Below are positions 27,087 through 34,895 of a stretch of DNA of 64,000 bases, one piece after another; position 1 is the stretch's first letter, and each line of letters starts with the position of its first letter. Position numbers and translations under genes: made by a program. This stretch comes from Micromonospora sp. WMMD882 (GTDB lineage Bacteria; Actinomycetota; Actinomycetes; Mycobacteriales; Micromonosporaceae): assembly GCF_027497255.1 (NCBI RefSeq), contig NZ_CP114903.1:1-64000 (forward strand), given 5' to 3'. Below the pieces are notes generated by a model that saw only the letters and a list, made by a program, of their open reading frames with translations, searched no databases and had not been told where the DNA came from.

Positions 27087-27677
27087 TCAGTCGGCCCCGG
27101 GTTGGTCGGACGGTGGCGTCCACGGGTCGACGGGGACTTCGTACACCAGGCGGTAGCGGTCGCCGGGGAAGGCGATGTCGGCGGTTTCGATGGCGGTCCG
27201 CCCGGCGTGGTAGGTGCGTTCGACGGCGATCACCCACCGGCCGCCGCGTCGGTCCAGGCCGAGGGCGTCGACCTCCTCGGGCAGCGCCGGGCGGGTGGTG
27301 ACCTCCTCGGTAAACCGGTCGATCGCCACGCCGATGAAGTCCATCCGGGCGACGACCCCGACGACCGGCCCCCGCTCGGGATACTCCACGCGCGTGCCGC
27401 CGGTGAGGGCCAACGGCTCGTACGAGTCGGCGAGCTGGATCGGGGCGTCGTCGGCCAGGTAGCGGTAGCGGGTGTGCATCACCGGGTCGCCGGGCGGGAT
27501 GCCCAGCCGGGCCGCCACCTGCGGCGGGGCCGGGATCTTCCGGCTCTCCGCCTCCCAGCTCGGCCGCTTCCCGGCGGCTTCGCTGTCCCGCGCGAACGGC
27601 GACGTGCTGCCGACCCGGTCACGCATGCCCCGGGAGTGCGCCCGCCGGATCAGCCGGGGCGGTTCCTCGTCGGTCAT
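27087..27677 (-). CDS. UTRA-domain protein without a DNA-binding domain
   Basis: 196 aa from ATG 27677. The protein matches the effector-binding half of HutC-subfamily GntR regulators: SPFARDSEAAGKRPSWEAES, ARLGIPPGDPVMHTRYRY, and a C-terminal EVTTRPALPEEVDALGL. The usual N-terminal winged helix (about 70 residues) is absent; the upstream in-frame extension to 27782 has no HTH character either. It could be an inert remnant, or a ligand-binding partner of a nearby HTH regulator. Confidence 0.8.
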   Translation of the reverse strand: MTDEEPPRLIRRAHSRGMRDRVGSTSPFARDSEAAGKRPSWEAESRKIPAPPQVAARLGIPPGDPVMHTRYRYLADDAPIQLADSYEPLALTGGTRVEYPERGPVVGVVARMDFIGVAIDRFTEEVTTRPALPEEVDALGLDRRGGRWVIAVERTYHAGRTAIETADIAFPGDRYRLVYEVPVDPWTPPSDQPGAD

Positions 27678-27803
27678 CGAATGTCCCTCCAGGGTGGCGC
27701 GTCCGCTCGCGTCCCGTCCGAGGATGGCCCGCGCCGAGCCGGGCGCGTCCTCGTCAATCGTCGTTCCGCCGCCCGTACCCATGATGGGTGGCCTGGTCAG
27801 AAG

Positions 27804-27962
27804 GTGGGTGTGTTCGTGGTTTCCGAGGTGGTCGTGTCGATCGTGTTCGGAGGGCTGGTGCCGGGGTTTCTGCTCGGGCTGCTGGCGTTCCGGGTCAAAT
27901 CCCGGTGGTGTCCGCGCTGCGGCCAGTCCACCGAAAGCCTGCGCCGGGGGGTCGGCCGGTGA
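27804..27962 (+). CDS. 52-aa membrane protein with CPRCG motif, copy B
   Basis: From GTG 27804, with one long hydrophobic segment (SIVFGGLVPGFLLGLLAF) and a C-terminal WCPRCGQSTESLRRGVGR. It shares length and motif with the protein at 26923. Its stop overlaps the GTG of the HTH-TPR gene (GTGA), so synthesis is coupled to that regulator. A membrane-anchored zinc-knuckle partner for the regulator is a reasonable hypothesis. Confidence 0.6.
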   Translation: MGVFVVSEVVVSIVFGGLVPGFLLGLLAFRVKSRWCPRCGQSTESLRRGVGR

Positions 27963-29185
27963 GCGTCCCGCCGCCCCGCGACAACCACCGTGAGCTGCCC
28001 ATCGGCCGGCGGATCGCCCAGCTCCGCGCCCGCCGGGGCATGAACCAGCAGGTCTTCGCCGACCGCATCGGCCGCTCGAAGAGCTGGGTCGACAAGGTCG
28101 AACGCGGTGTCCGCCGCCTCGACCGCCTGCCGATGATCGAGGCCGTGGCCGCCGCGCTCGGCGTGACCCCGGCCGTGCTGCTCGGCCGCAACACCCGCCG
28201 CGCCCCGGCCGCCGGAGGCACGGCCGCCGCCGTCGAAGCCGTCCGGGAAGCCCTCGCCGACCATGACGCCCCCGCCGGCCGGGACTGGCCGCCGAGCGTC
28301 ACCGAGCTGGACCGGCAGCTCCGGTACGCCGAGACCACCTACCGGCACGCCCACCACCAGCAGACCCTTCGCGTCCTGCCCGGCTTGCTCACCGCCACCC
28401 GCCACGCCCACCACACCGCGCAGATTCTCACCGGCCCGCTCCTGGCGCGGGTGCACCGGCTCACCGCGCTGACCATGGTCAAGCTCGGTGACCCGCACCT
28501 GGCCTGGCTCGCCGCCGACCGGGCGATGACCGCCGCTGCCGGCGACCCCCGCCGGGCCGGGTACGCCGCCGTCGCGCTCGCCCAGGCGTTACGCGCCATC
28601 GACCGGCCCCGGCTCGCGCTGCTCGCCGCCACCACCGCCGTACGCCCGCTCGACCTGGCCCCGTACCGCGAGCTGCCGGCCGACGGCCTGGCCCTGGCCG
28701 GGACGCTGCTCACCGAAGCCGCCATCGCCGCCGCCACCTGCGGCGACACCACCACCTGCGCGGAGTACGCCGACCGCGCGCACCACCTCGCCGTCACCCA
28801 CGATGCCCGGGGCCACCACGACGACGACGGTTTCGCGCCCGTCACGGTGGACCTGGCCCGCGCGCTGGCCGCCGCCCGCCTCGGCGACCACGCCACCGCC
28901 GTCGCCCTGCACCACCGCGCCACCCGGGACGCCGGCTGGCCCCGGCTGCCCGCCGAACATCGGGCCGCCCACCTGATCGACATGGCCCGCGTCCACCTCG
29001 ACACCGGCGACCATCATGCCGCCGGCCGGGCGCTGCTCGCCGCCGACCAGACCGCCCCCGCCGAGGTACGCCTCCGGCCCGCCGCCCACACCCTGCTCAC
29101 CACCCTCGTCCGCGCCGGCCGCACCCCCGCCGACCTGACCCGCCTCGCCGCCACCATCGGCCTGACCCGGCCACCCCGGCAATGA
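27959..29185 (+). CDS. HTH (XRE-type) regulator with TPR-like region
   Basis: 408 aa from GTG 27959. The HTH (MNQQVFADRIGRSKSWVDK) is near identical in layout to the regulator at 895, and the helical C-terminus contains paired segments such as MVKLGDPHLAWLAADRAM. It is coupled to the 52-aa membrane protein upstream. A 31-codon deletion remnant of a third copy lies at 30050. The paralogues suggest a family expanded by duplication in this genome. Confidence 0.87.
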   Translation: MSVPPPRDNHRELPIGRRIAQLRARRGMNQQVFADRIGRSKSWVDKVERGVRRLDRLPMIEAVAAALGVTPAVLLGRNTRRAPAAGGTAAAVEAVREALADHDAPAGRDWPPSVTELDRQLRYAETTYRHAHHQQTLRVLPGLLTATRHAHHTAQILTGPLLARVHRLTALTMVKLGDPHLAWLAADRAMTAAAGDPRRAGYAAVALAQALRAIDRPRLALLAATTAVRPLDLAPYRELPADGLALAGTLLTEAAIAAATCGDTTTCAEYADRAHHLAVTHDARGHHDDDGFAPVTVDLARALAAARLGDHATAVALHHRATRDAGWPRLPAEHRAAHLIDMARVHLDTGDHHAAGRALLAADQTAPAEVRLRPAAHTLLTTLVRAGRTPADLTRLAATIGLTRPPRQ

Positions 29186-29332
29186 CGGTCCTGGTCGGCG
29201 GCGACGAGACGTTGGACGTGGCCGTCACACTCGCCGACATGCGGGGGCGGGGAGCGCTGGTGACTGTCCCTGGCCTGCGCGATCCTGCGGCGTGTCGCGG
29301 GGTCGTCACGCAGCGCTCAGGTATTCCGACGG

Positions 29333-29338
29333 TATACT
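29333..29338 (+). promoter_or_regulatory. -10 element TATACT of a probable leaderless promoter
   Basis: TATACT ends seven bases before the GTG at 29346, so transcription starting at the usual distance would begin at or next to the start codon. No ribosome-binding sequence is present. A -35 element is not obvious. Leaderless initiation is common in actinobacteria. Confidence 0.55.
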
Positions 29339-29345
29339 GCGTCGC

Positions 29346-29636
29346 GTGGATACGACGATCAAGGTGGACGCCGCGACCCGGGACCGGCTCAGCCTGGTGG
29401 CCCGGGAACGGGGGATCACCATGCGCGAGCTGGTGGCTCGGCTCGCCTCGGAGACGCTGACCCGTGACGAGCTGCGACACCGTGGTGACCAGGCCGAAGA
29501 GTACGTGCGAACCAGGATCGCCCCCGACCTCAGTCACCAGGATCTCGCCGACGCCGAAAGTGTCTGGCGGGCCGTCGAGGCAGGGGAGGCCCCCGAGGGC
29601 CTGCCGCATCCCGACCGCCGTCCGAGAGCGGCATGA
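29346..29636 (+). CDS. Antitoxin-like ribbon-helix-helix protein
   Basis: 96 aa from GTG 29346. The N-terminus DTTIKVDAATRDRLSLVAR then TMRELVARLASE has the strand-helix-helix pattern of RHH antitoxins. The C-terminus is acidic and flexible, typical of a toxin-wrapping tail. The stop overlaps the downstream PIN-like gene by four bases (ATGA), the standard antitoxin-toxin order. Confidence 0.8.
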   Translation: MDTTIKVDAATRDRLSLVARERGITMRELVARLASETLTRDELRHRGDQAEEYVRTRIAPDLSHQDLADAESVWRAVEAGEAPEGLPHPDRRPRAA

Positions 29637-30040
29637 GCCCTGGTCTGCCAGCCGGTGTCGTGTTCGACCACAGCGCACTGCTGACCCTCGGCGTCGGGCA
29701 TCCGGTGCTCTCCGCCCTGGTGGTGCAGGCCCATCGGGAGTCCGGTCGGCACGTCTTCGTGCCCGCTGTCTGCCTGGCAGCGGCCTCCTCGATGCGACCC
29801 GCGCTCGGGGAACATGTCGGCAGGTTGCCCGCCCTTGAGGTCGTGGAGCTGGGCTACGCGGGTGCCCTGTCGGTCGGTCGCCTGGTCGAGCAGGGCGTGG
29901 ACTGGCAACTTGCCCACGCGGTGACCGTCGCCCGTCCCGACCCGGAGTGGCCCGCCGGGCGACCGGTGGTGACCGAGTCACCCAAGGCGTACGCCGGGCT
30001 GGGAGTGGTTACCATCCACATTCCTCCTTACCTGCGCTGA
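29633..30040 (+). CDS. PIN-like toxin candidate
   Basis: 135 aa, coupled to the antitoxin-like gene. It begins VVFDHSALLTLG, matching the first PIN strand with its acidic residue (D12). DWQLAHAVTVA (D90, H95) fits the third conserved position and VVTESPKAYAGLG (E115) the last, followed by VVTIHIP. The usual second acidic residue (Glu after the VPAV strand) is missing, where it reads CLAAASS. It may be a weakened or non-canonical VapC-type RNase. Confidence 0.7.
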   Translation: MSPGLPAGVVFDHSALLTLGVGHPVLSALVVQAHRESGRHVFVPAVCLAAASSMRPALGEHVGRLPALEVVELGYAGALSVGRLVEQGVDWQLAHAVTVARPDPEWPAGRPVVTESPKAYAGLGVVTIHIPPYLR

Positions 30041-30049
30041 GATACCGCC

Positions 30050-30145
30050 ATGGTCAAGCTTGGTGAACCGCACCTGGCCTGGCTCGTTGCCGACCAGACC
30101 GCCCCCGCCGCCACCATCGGCCTGACCCGCCCGCCCCGGGACTGA
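30050..30145 (+). pseudogene. Twice-deleted remnant of the HTH-TPR regulator
   Basis: A 31-codon open frame made of three blocks of the regulator at 27959: MVKLGEPHLAWL (parent near 28480), ADQTAPA (parent near 29045) and ATIGLTRPPR plus stop (parent near 29152). The intervening roughly 540 and 90 bases are gone. It sits ten bases after the PIN-like gene, so the toxin-antitoxin pair lies between the intact regulator and this remnant. Confidence 0.8.
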
Positions 30146-30271
30146 CAGGCGGCCACCGGTACCGCCGGCCGTCCCACGCCCACCAGCTCAGCAGGCTGGC
30201 GACCTCCCATGATTCGTTCGTGCGCCGTTTCCGGGGCAACGTCCGGGTCGGTGGACCGATACCGTGGCCCG

Positions 30272-31105
30272 GTGAACGGGGTTCGGTTGCCGGCGCGTGG
30301 ACCGTTGGTCAGGGCGGGGCGGCTGGCGGGTGAAGCGGGCGTACGTCGCCGTTTCGGGTTGCTGCGGTTGACCTGCGTGGCGGTGGCGGCGTGTCTGGTG
30401 GCCGGCGGTTGCTCGGCCTACCGCGAAGGCGACGCGCTCGCGCGGGACATGGTCGTGACCGCAGCGGCGCAGCTCGGGAAGGACCTCGGTCACCGCAACC
30501 GGGTGCGCACGGCGGAGCATGTCGCCGCCACCGAGATCCTCACGGACCCGGACGGGCTCGACTCGACAGTCCGGCGGGAGCCGTTGGCGTGGTCGGGTCG
30601 GACGGCCGGTGACGAGCAGGCCACCATCGACGTCCGGTTCGTCGTCACGGTGGACGAGCAGCCGCCGGTTTCCATCGGCGGTCGCGGTCACTCGGCTGGC
30701 CAGGCCGCGCGCTGTTACCGCTACGTGCTCGAACTCTATCGCTACACCTCGCACCAGGAGATCGACTGCCCGTCGCTGGTGGTTGCCCGGACGCCCACCG
30801 CCTCGCCGATCCCACGTGTGCCGGACGACGGGCGCGAACGGCTCGCCGCCGTGTTGCGCGCCGCCACGCCCGGGACGCTCGCCTGGGCGGTGCGGGCCGC
30901 GTTTCCCGAGCGGCACGTCACCGTCGACACGGTCGTCCACGAGGGCGCCCTCGTCGCGGCGGTGGGCGTGCCCGCCGAGCGGGACTGCCTCCTCATGGTC
31001 CGCACGCCCGGCGGCGCCATCGAGTCGCCCGGGTACGACCCGATCTGGCTGGAGCCGGGCGAGACGGGCTGCAAGACCGGGCTGTACGTCTCACCGCCGC
31101 GTTGA
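30272..31105 (+). CDS. Lipoprotein of unknown function
   Basis: 277 aa from GTG 30272 (an ATG at 30209 is possible). A basic N-region and hydrophobic core end in a lipobox CLVAGGC, lipid-attachment Cys47. The mature part has beta-rich segments (IDVRFVVTVDEQPP) and three cysteines (ARCYRYVLEL, EIDCPSLVVAR, ETGCKTGLYV). No family recognised. It is followed 83 bp later by the SanA/YdcF-like gene on the same strand. Confidence 0.7.
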   Translation: MNGVRLPARGPLVRAGRLAGEAGVRRRFGLLRLTCVAVAACLVAGGCSAYREGDALARDMVVTAAAQLGKDLGHRNRVRTAEHVAATEILTDPDGLDSTVRREPLAWSGRTAGDEQATIDVRFVVTVDEQPPVSIGGRGHSAGQAARCYRYVLELYRYTSHQEIDCPSLVVARTPTASPIPRVPDDGRERLAAVLRAATPGTLAWAVRAAFPERHVTVDTVVHEGALVAAVGVPAERDCLLMVRTPGGAIESPGYDPIWLEPGETGCKTGLYVSPPR

Positions 31106-31188
31106 GCGCACGCCGGTCGTGAGCGCCATGCCCTACCAGGTCACACCGCCCGTGGCGGCTGCCGTACCACTGTCCGAAGGGGGTCGGG

Positions 31189-31917
31189 ATGGGCTTCGGG
31201 ATTCCCCGCGATGCCGCACCTGCGGGTGACCCACCGGAACCCGCTGGCCGTACGGACCGGCGACGCCGACGCGTGCGGCGACTGGTCGTCCTCGTGGGCG
31301 TCGCGCTGCTGCTCGTCAGCGCGCCGTGGATCTGGACGACGACCGCCGCGTACGGCCACCGCCACGACGCGGGCGGCGCGCCGACCGCGGAGGTCGTCAT
31401 CGTCCTGGGTACCGCCGTGGCGGCGGACGGTCGCGAGCCGGGCGACCGCCTCGCGGGTCGACTGCGGACCGCCGCCGCGCTGGTGCACAGCGGGCGGGCG
31501 CGGGTGATCCTCGTCTCGGGGGACGGCGGCGGCGCCTCCGGCGACGAGCCCGCCGCGATGACCTCGTATCTGACCGGGCGGCTCGGAATCGATCCGCGCC
31601 GCGTCGTCGCCGATCCGTTCGGCTTGGACACCTACGACAGTTGTGCCCGGGCCCACCAGGTGTACGGCGTCGAACGGGCGCTGATCGTGACCCAGTCCTA
31701 CCACCTGTCCCGGGCGGTGGCCCTGTGCCGACATCTTGGCGTGGCGGTCGACGGCGTCGCGGCCGACTGCGCTGAATGCTCTGCCGCGCTACTCGCCCGG
31801 AAGGCGGTCCGCGACTACTTCGCCAGCGGAAAGGCTGCCTGGGACGCGGTGCGACGGCGGCCACCGGCGGTCAGCTCAGCCAGGAGCCCGGCGGTGGACG
31901 ACGCGCTCCGCGGCTGA
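31189..31917 (+). CDS. SanA/YdcF/ElyC-family (DUF218) membrane protein
   Basis: 242 aa with a basic N-terminus, one transmembrane helix (LVVLVGVALLLVSAPWIW) and an extracytoplasmic DUF218 domain: AEVVIVLGTAV, RLRTAAALVHSGRARVILVSGDGG, and QSYHLSRAVALCRHLGV. E. coli relatives SanA and ElyC act in envelope integrity and lipid-carrier recycling for peptidoglycan. The same general envelope role is likely here, without a defined substrate. Confidence 0.85.
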   Translation: MGFGIPRDAAPAGDPPEPAGRTDRRRRRVRRLVVLVGVALLLVSAPWIWTTTAAYGHRHDAGGAPTAEVVIVLGTAVAADGREPGDRLAGRLRTAAALVHSGRARVILVSGDGGGASGDEPAAMTSYLTGRLGIDPRRVVADPFGLDTYDSCARAHQVYGVERALIVTQSYHLSRAVALCRHLGVAVDGVAADCAECSAALLARKAVRDYFASGKAAWDAVRRRPPAVSSARSPAVDDALRG

Positions 31918-31977
31918 CTCCCGGTCGGTTCCCGCAGCCTGCTGCGCGAACTCCGGCAGCGACACGCGGATCCGTGC

Positions 31978-32571
31978 CTATCCGGCGGTGGTGCCTTCTC
32001 GCTCAGGCTCGACGTCGTAGGTGGTCCGCCAGTGCCATCGCGGACTGTCCGGCTCGTCGCAGGGACATTCGCCGTTGAAGAACGCCTCGATCCGGATGCC
32101 GGGGAACATCCCGCGCAGGACGATCTTCGCAGCTCCCTTCGGCTTGATCGTGCCTCTGGTCGCGAATCGCGCGCTGGGGGAGGGATGGTCGTTGCGGATC
32201 TCGTAGTCGTACGGTTGGCTGCCCTCGTTCCTCAGGACGACGGACAACTCGGGCGCCCTGCCGAGGCGTAGCTCGACCTGACGCAGCGTGAGGTCCTTGA
32301 GAGCGCCCGCGTTGTGCTGCCGGCGGGCTTCCATCCTTCTCGTCGCGTGCGCTTCGGCGGCGGACGTCTCCGCCGCCGCCTTCGCCTCAGCGGCGATGCT
32401 CGCCTGCCTCTCGGCCGCGTCGGCGGAGCGGCGCGCCTCCTCCTTGGCCGCCGCGGCGATGTGGGCCTGTCTGTGGCCGTAGAAGATCGAGACGACCACA
32501 GCGGCGACGGACACGAGGAGAGCGAGCACGGCGACGATGACGGCGGCCCGGTCGGCGTTGATCCAGTTCAC
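31978..32571 (-). CDS. Hypothetical membrane-anchored coiled-coil protein
   Basis: 197 aa from GTG 32571, with GGAGAG upstream. A transmembrane helix (AAVIVAVLALLVSVAAVVVSIF) is followed by an Ala/Glu/Lys-rich coiled coil (residues about 35-85, EEARRSADAAERQASIAAEA). A C-terminal beta domain begins near LSVVLRNEGSQPYDYEIRND and carries a CPCDEP cysteine pair. No named family recognised. The long upstream extension of this frame is a shadow of neighbouring genes. Confidence 0.7.
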   Translation of the reverse strand: MNWINADRAAVIVAVLALLVSVAAVVVSIFYGHRQAHIAAAAKEEARRSADAAERQASIAAEAKAAAETSAAEAHATRRMEARRQHNAGALKDLTLRQVELRLGRAPELSVVLRNEGSQPYDYEIRNDHPSPSARFATRGTIKPKGAAKIVLRGMFPGIRIEAFFNGECPCDEPDSPRWHWRTTYDVEPEREGTTAG

Positions 32572-32597
32572 GCGACTCTCCGGCTTCGACGGGTGGG

Positions 32598-32857
32598 TCA
32601 GTATACGAAGGGTGTCCGCGCGTCGTCGGCGTCGGCGAGGATCGCCTGGAGGCGGTCGCGGCGTGGCGTGCCGCGGGCGGCAGGTCCCACACCGGGGCGT
32701 GCTCGGCGTCGGGCAGGCCGATCGACAGCACACCGAAGTCGATGACGGCGTGCAGCCTGCCCGTCGCGTACCGGAGGGTTCGTGGCGAGCCTGCCTTGTC
32801 GGCGGTGCGGGGGCGCCGTACCGGCAGGTCGGAGGGCGTCCGGCGGTCAGCCGCCAC
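32598..32857 (-). pseudogene. Frameshifted remnant of an unrecognised gene
   Basis: One minus-strand frame starts MAADRRTPSD and reads GRLHAVIDFGVLSIGLPDAE and APVWDLPPAAR with good protein character. Near 32660 sense moves to another frame reading RRDRLQAILADADDARTPFVY, then stop at 32598. The GRLxAVIDFG phrase weakly recalls aminoglycoside-phosphotransferase folds, but the rest does not, so the identity is open. It overlaps the 3' end of the next gene by 11 bases. Confidence 0.4.
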
Positions 32858-33323
32858 GGGCGGCGCCGATCACCAGGAAGGTGTTGTCGGGCCACGGGTA
32901 GGAGTCGGCGTCGCCGGGCGCGGCCGGCCTGAGGAAGACGATCCGGACCCGGCGGGGCCACCAGCGGGTCGGCTCCGACCAGGAGCAGCGGACCCGCCGG
33001 TCGCCGGTGTCGGCGCAGTCCCCGACCTGTCTCCAGCCGTCGAGCTGACCGGCCACCCCGGACCGGACCTGATCCCACGTGGCGGCGGCCGGCAGGGCGT
33101 ACGTCCGCACCTCCGCGCCGCCGCGCCCGGTGCGCAGGTCGGTGGAGACCTCGGCGGCCCCGTTGTCGACGACGGTCTCGTACGAGCCCTCGGGCAGCGT
33201 CGTCGACGAACCCGGCGGCGGCGCGACGGGGACCGGCTCGCCGGCCGTGTGCCAGCGCGCCCCGGCCACCGCCGCCGCGCCCAGCACCATAACCGCGCCG
33301 ACGCCGGCAAGAAGAACTCGCAC
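32847..33323 (-). CDS. Hypothetical membrane-anchored protein
   Basis: 158 aa from GTG 33323. A hydrophobic N-terminal anchor (VLLAGVGAVMVLGAAAVAGA) is followed by a Pro-rich linker and a secreted domain with DCADTGDRRVRCSW, a probable disulfide, and a C-terminal RIVFLRPAAPGDADSYP. No ribosome site is seen. TAGACT lies on the minus strand at 33336-33331, seven bases before the GTG, which suggests a leaderless message. Confidence 0.65.
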   Translation of the reverse strand: MRVLLAGVGAVMVLGAAAVAGARWHTAGEPVPVAPPPGSSTTLPEGSYETVVDNGAAEVSTDLRTGRGGAEVRTYALPAAATWDQVRSGVAGQLDGWRQVGDCADTGDRRVRCSWSEPTRWWPRRVRIVFLRPAAPGDADSYPWPDNTFLVIGAARGG

Positions 33324-33382
33324 AGGCGGGAGTCTATGAACGTACGGCCAGCCGGGCGTCACGGGCCCGGCGGCCGACGCGG

Positions 33383-33880
33383 TCAACGGGGCGGCAGCAG
33401 CCCGCGTCCGGCCATGAAGGCGCGCAGCGTCTCGGCGTCCTCGGCGGACATCAGGGCGCGGGGGATCACCGTCGCCGGCGTGCCGCGGACGTACACGATC
33501 CAGAATTCGTGGGTGTCGCGTACCTGGTCGACGCCGTCCCAGGCGATACCGCCGGACTCCACGCCGCTGCGCATCATGATGTTGTCGTCGGTGATCTCGT
33601 AGGAGCCGTCGACCGCGTAGCGGCCGGAGCGCCGCCGGGCCCGCCACCGCGCCCACGGCGCGTACAGCATGGCCAGCACGCCACCGACGAGCATCGGGAT
33701 CCACAGCGGCGTGAGCCGCTCACCCCACCCGAGGCCCCACGCGGCCACGAGCCCGGCCGCGCCGGCCGCCGCCAGCAGCGCGCCGACCTGGCCGTACCGG
33801 CGCAGTCGGACCGCGCTGAGCGCGGCGGCCACCCGGCCCGGATAGTCAGGATCAGCCGGTACGTCGAATCGGATGTGCAC
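33383..33880 (-). CDS. YcxB-family membrane protein
   Basis: 165 aa from GTG 33880. Two hydrophobic segments (GALLAAAGAAGLVAAWGLGW and LTPLWIPMLVGGVLAMLYA) precede a PH-like YcxB C-terminal domain: SYEITDDNIMMRSGVESGGIAW, then QVRDTHEFWIVYVRG and VIPRALMS. Function of the family is unknown. TATCGT on the minus strand (33892-33887) ends six bases before the start, again suggesting leaderless initiation. Confidence 0.8.
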   Translation of the reverse strand: MHIRFDVPADPDYPGRVAAALSAVRLRRYGQVGALLAAAGAAGLVAAWGLGWGERLTPLWIPMLVGGVLAMLYAPWARWRARRRSGRYAVDGSYEITDDNIMMRSGVESGGIAWDGVDQVRDTHEFWIVYVRGTPATVIPRALMSAEDAETLRAFMAGRGLLPPR

Positions 33881-34019
33881 GTCAGCACGATAGTGCCCAC
33901 CCCCGCCCCGGGCAGGAGGGGACGAACGGACACGCCCTCTCCTGGGCGGCGCCGGCCACCGGCCGTCGCCACGGGGCCTCGCCTCCGGTCGACCACCGCC
34001 CGGATGCCAGACTGTCCGG

Positions 34020-34358
34020 ATGAGACCGCTCAGCCTGATCGAGCTGGACCCCGGAAAGTTCTCCCTGCTGCTGCAGGCGGGCAGCACACCGGTCGAGGCC
34101 GTGATCGTGGAGCTCGGTCACGAGCCCCACGGGTACTTCTGGGAAGGGGTCGCCCAGGTGCTGGTCAGCACCGAGGCGCCCGGGCTCGCGGGCCGGTTCT
34201 CCTACGACCCGGAAGCCGGCATGTTCTGCGCGTACGGCACCGACCGGGAGGCCCTGGAAGAGCTCGGCGCCCTGATGACCGCGGTCGCCACGGACGCCGA
34301 ACGGCTCCGGCGGCTCGTCGTCACCGCCGAGGCGGACGGCTTCGAGTTCGACGACTGA
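34020..34358 (+). CDS. Imm51-like immunity protein
   Basis: 112 aa. MRPLSLIELDPGKFSLLLQ and HEPHGYFWEGVAQVL match the Imm51 family of polymorphic-toxin immunity proteins. The C-terminus ends in an acidic EADGFEFDD. No toxin gene is adjacent; the nearest polymorphic-toxin material is the RHS tip more than 21 kb away. It is probably an orphan immunity gene. Confidence 0.7.
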   Translation: MRPLSLIELDPGKFSLLLQAGSTPVEAVIVELGHEPHGYFWEGVAQVLVSTEAPGLAGRFSYDPEAGMFCAYGTDREALEELGALMTAVATDAERLRRLVVTAEADGFEFDD

Positions 34359-34458
34359 CCGTCGCCCCCGTCCGCCCCGGTCGGTAGTCACGTAGCCCCC
34401 GCGCGGCCCCCCGCCCCCGTCGCTGTGCCCCGTCGACCGCTGTGCCTGGGCGGTAATT

Positions 34459-34522
34459 TTCTGTACCGGTCAAGGGAAAGCTCTTGACCGGTACAGAACG
34501 ACGGTTTACTGTAGCGGTACAG
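34459..34522 (+). promoter_or_regulatory. Operator-promoter, copy 1 (palindrome over -35, half-palindrome over -10)
   Basis: Perfect 16-bp arms TTCTGTACCGGTCAAG (34459-34474) and its complement (34483-34498). The right arm contains TTGACC (34485-34490), which with TACTGT (34507-34512, 16-bp spacing) forms a promoter. The -10 is itself overlapped by CTGTA-GCGG-TACAG (34509-34522), sharing the CGGTACAG half-site. The arrangement recurs at 62009-62070. A repressor bound here would block RNA polymerase directly. Confidence 0.8.
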
Positions 34523-34553
34523 AAAAAACGCCGGGAGTGTTGGGAGAAGAGTC

Positions 34554-34742
34554 ATGGAAATGCCCGCCGCCTTCGTCACCGCCATCAACGACGTCGACTT
34601 CGAGTTCAACAGCGCCCGCCCCAACGCCCCGGTCGTCCCGCACGTGGAGAAGCCGCAGCGCGGCCGGGTCGTCCGCGAGGCGCTCGCCCGGGGCCTGTCC
34701 CGCGCGGCCGTGAAGGTCCGGCCGTCCCGGGCCGCCGTGTGA
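34554..34742 (+). CDS. 62-aa conserved protein of unknown function, copy 1
   Basis: From ATG 34554 with GGGAGAAGA upstream. MEMPAAFVTAINDVDFEF begins an N-terminal acidic half; a central APVVPHVEKP is followed by a basic C-terminal half (REALARGLSRAA). It is 48/62 identical (my count) to the protein at 62100, with equal length and no gaps. I recognise no family. It stays intact although the LacI gene downstream has decayed, so it is probably still used. Confidence 0.75.
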   Translation: MEMPAAFVTAINDVDFEFNSARPNAPVVPHVEKPQRGRVVREALARGLSRAAVKVRPSRAAV

Positions 34743-34830
34743 CAGCCTGCCGGGCAGCAATCGACAAATATCGACAACAACCGGCGCCGCCGTCGCTCCC
34801 CCGACCGGCCCGCGCCGCACAAACCGACCC

Positions 34831-34871
34831 GTCCGCCGTCGGCGACCATTCCCCGGTCGCCGACGGCGGAC
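34831..34871. terminator. 17-bp hairpin after the 62-aa gene
   Basis: Perfect arms GTCCGCCGTCGGCGACC (34831-34847) and its complement (34855-34871), loop of 7. A related, less perfect hairpin occupies the same place between the 62-aa gene and LacI at 62370-62402. It may terminate or attenuate before the regulator gene. Confidence 0.65.
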
Positions 34872-34895
34872 GCAGTTCCAGCGACTGGTGGTGAC

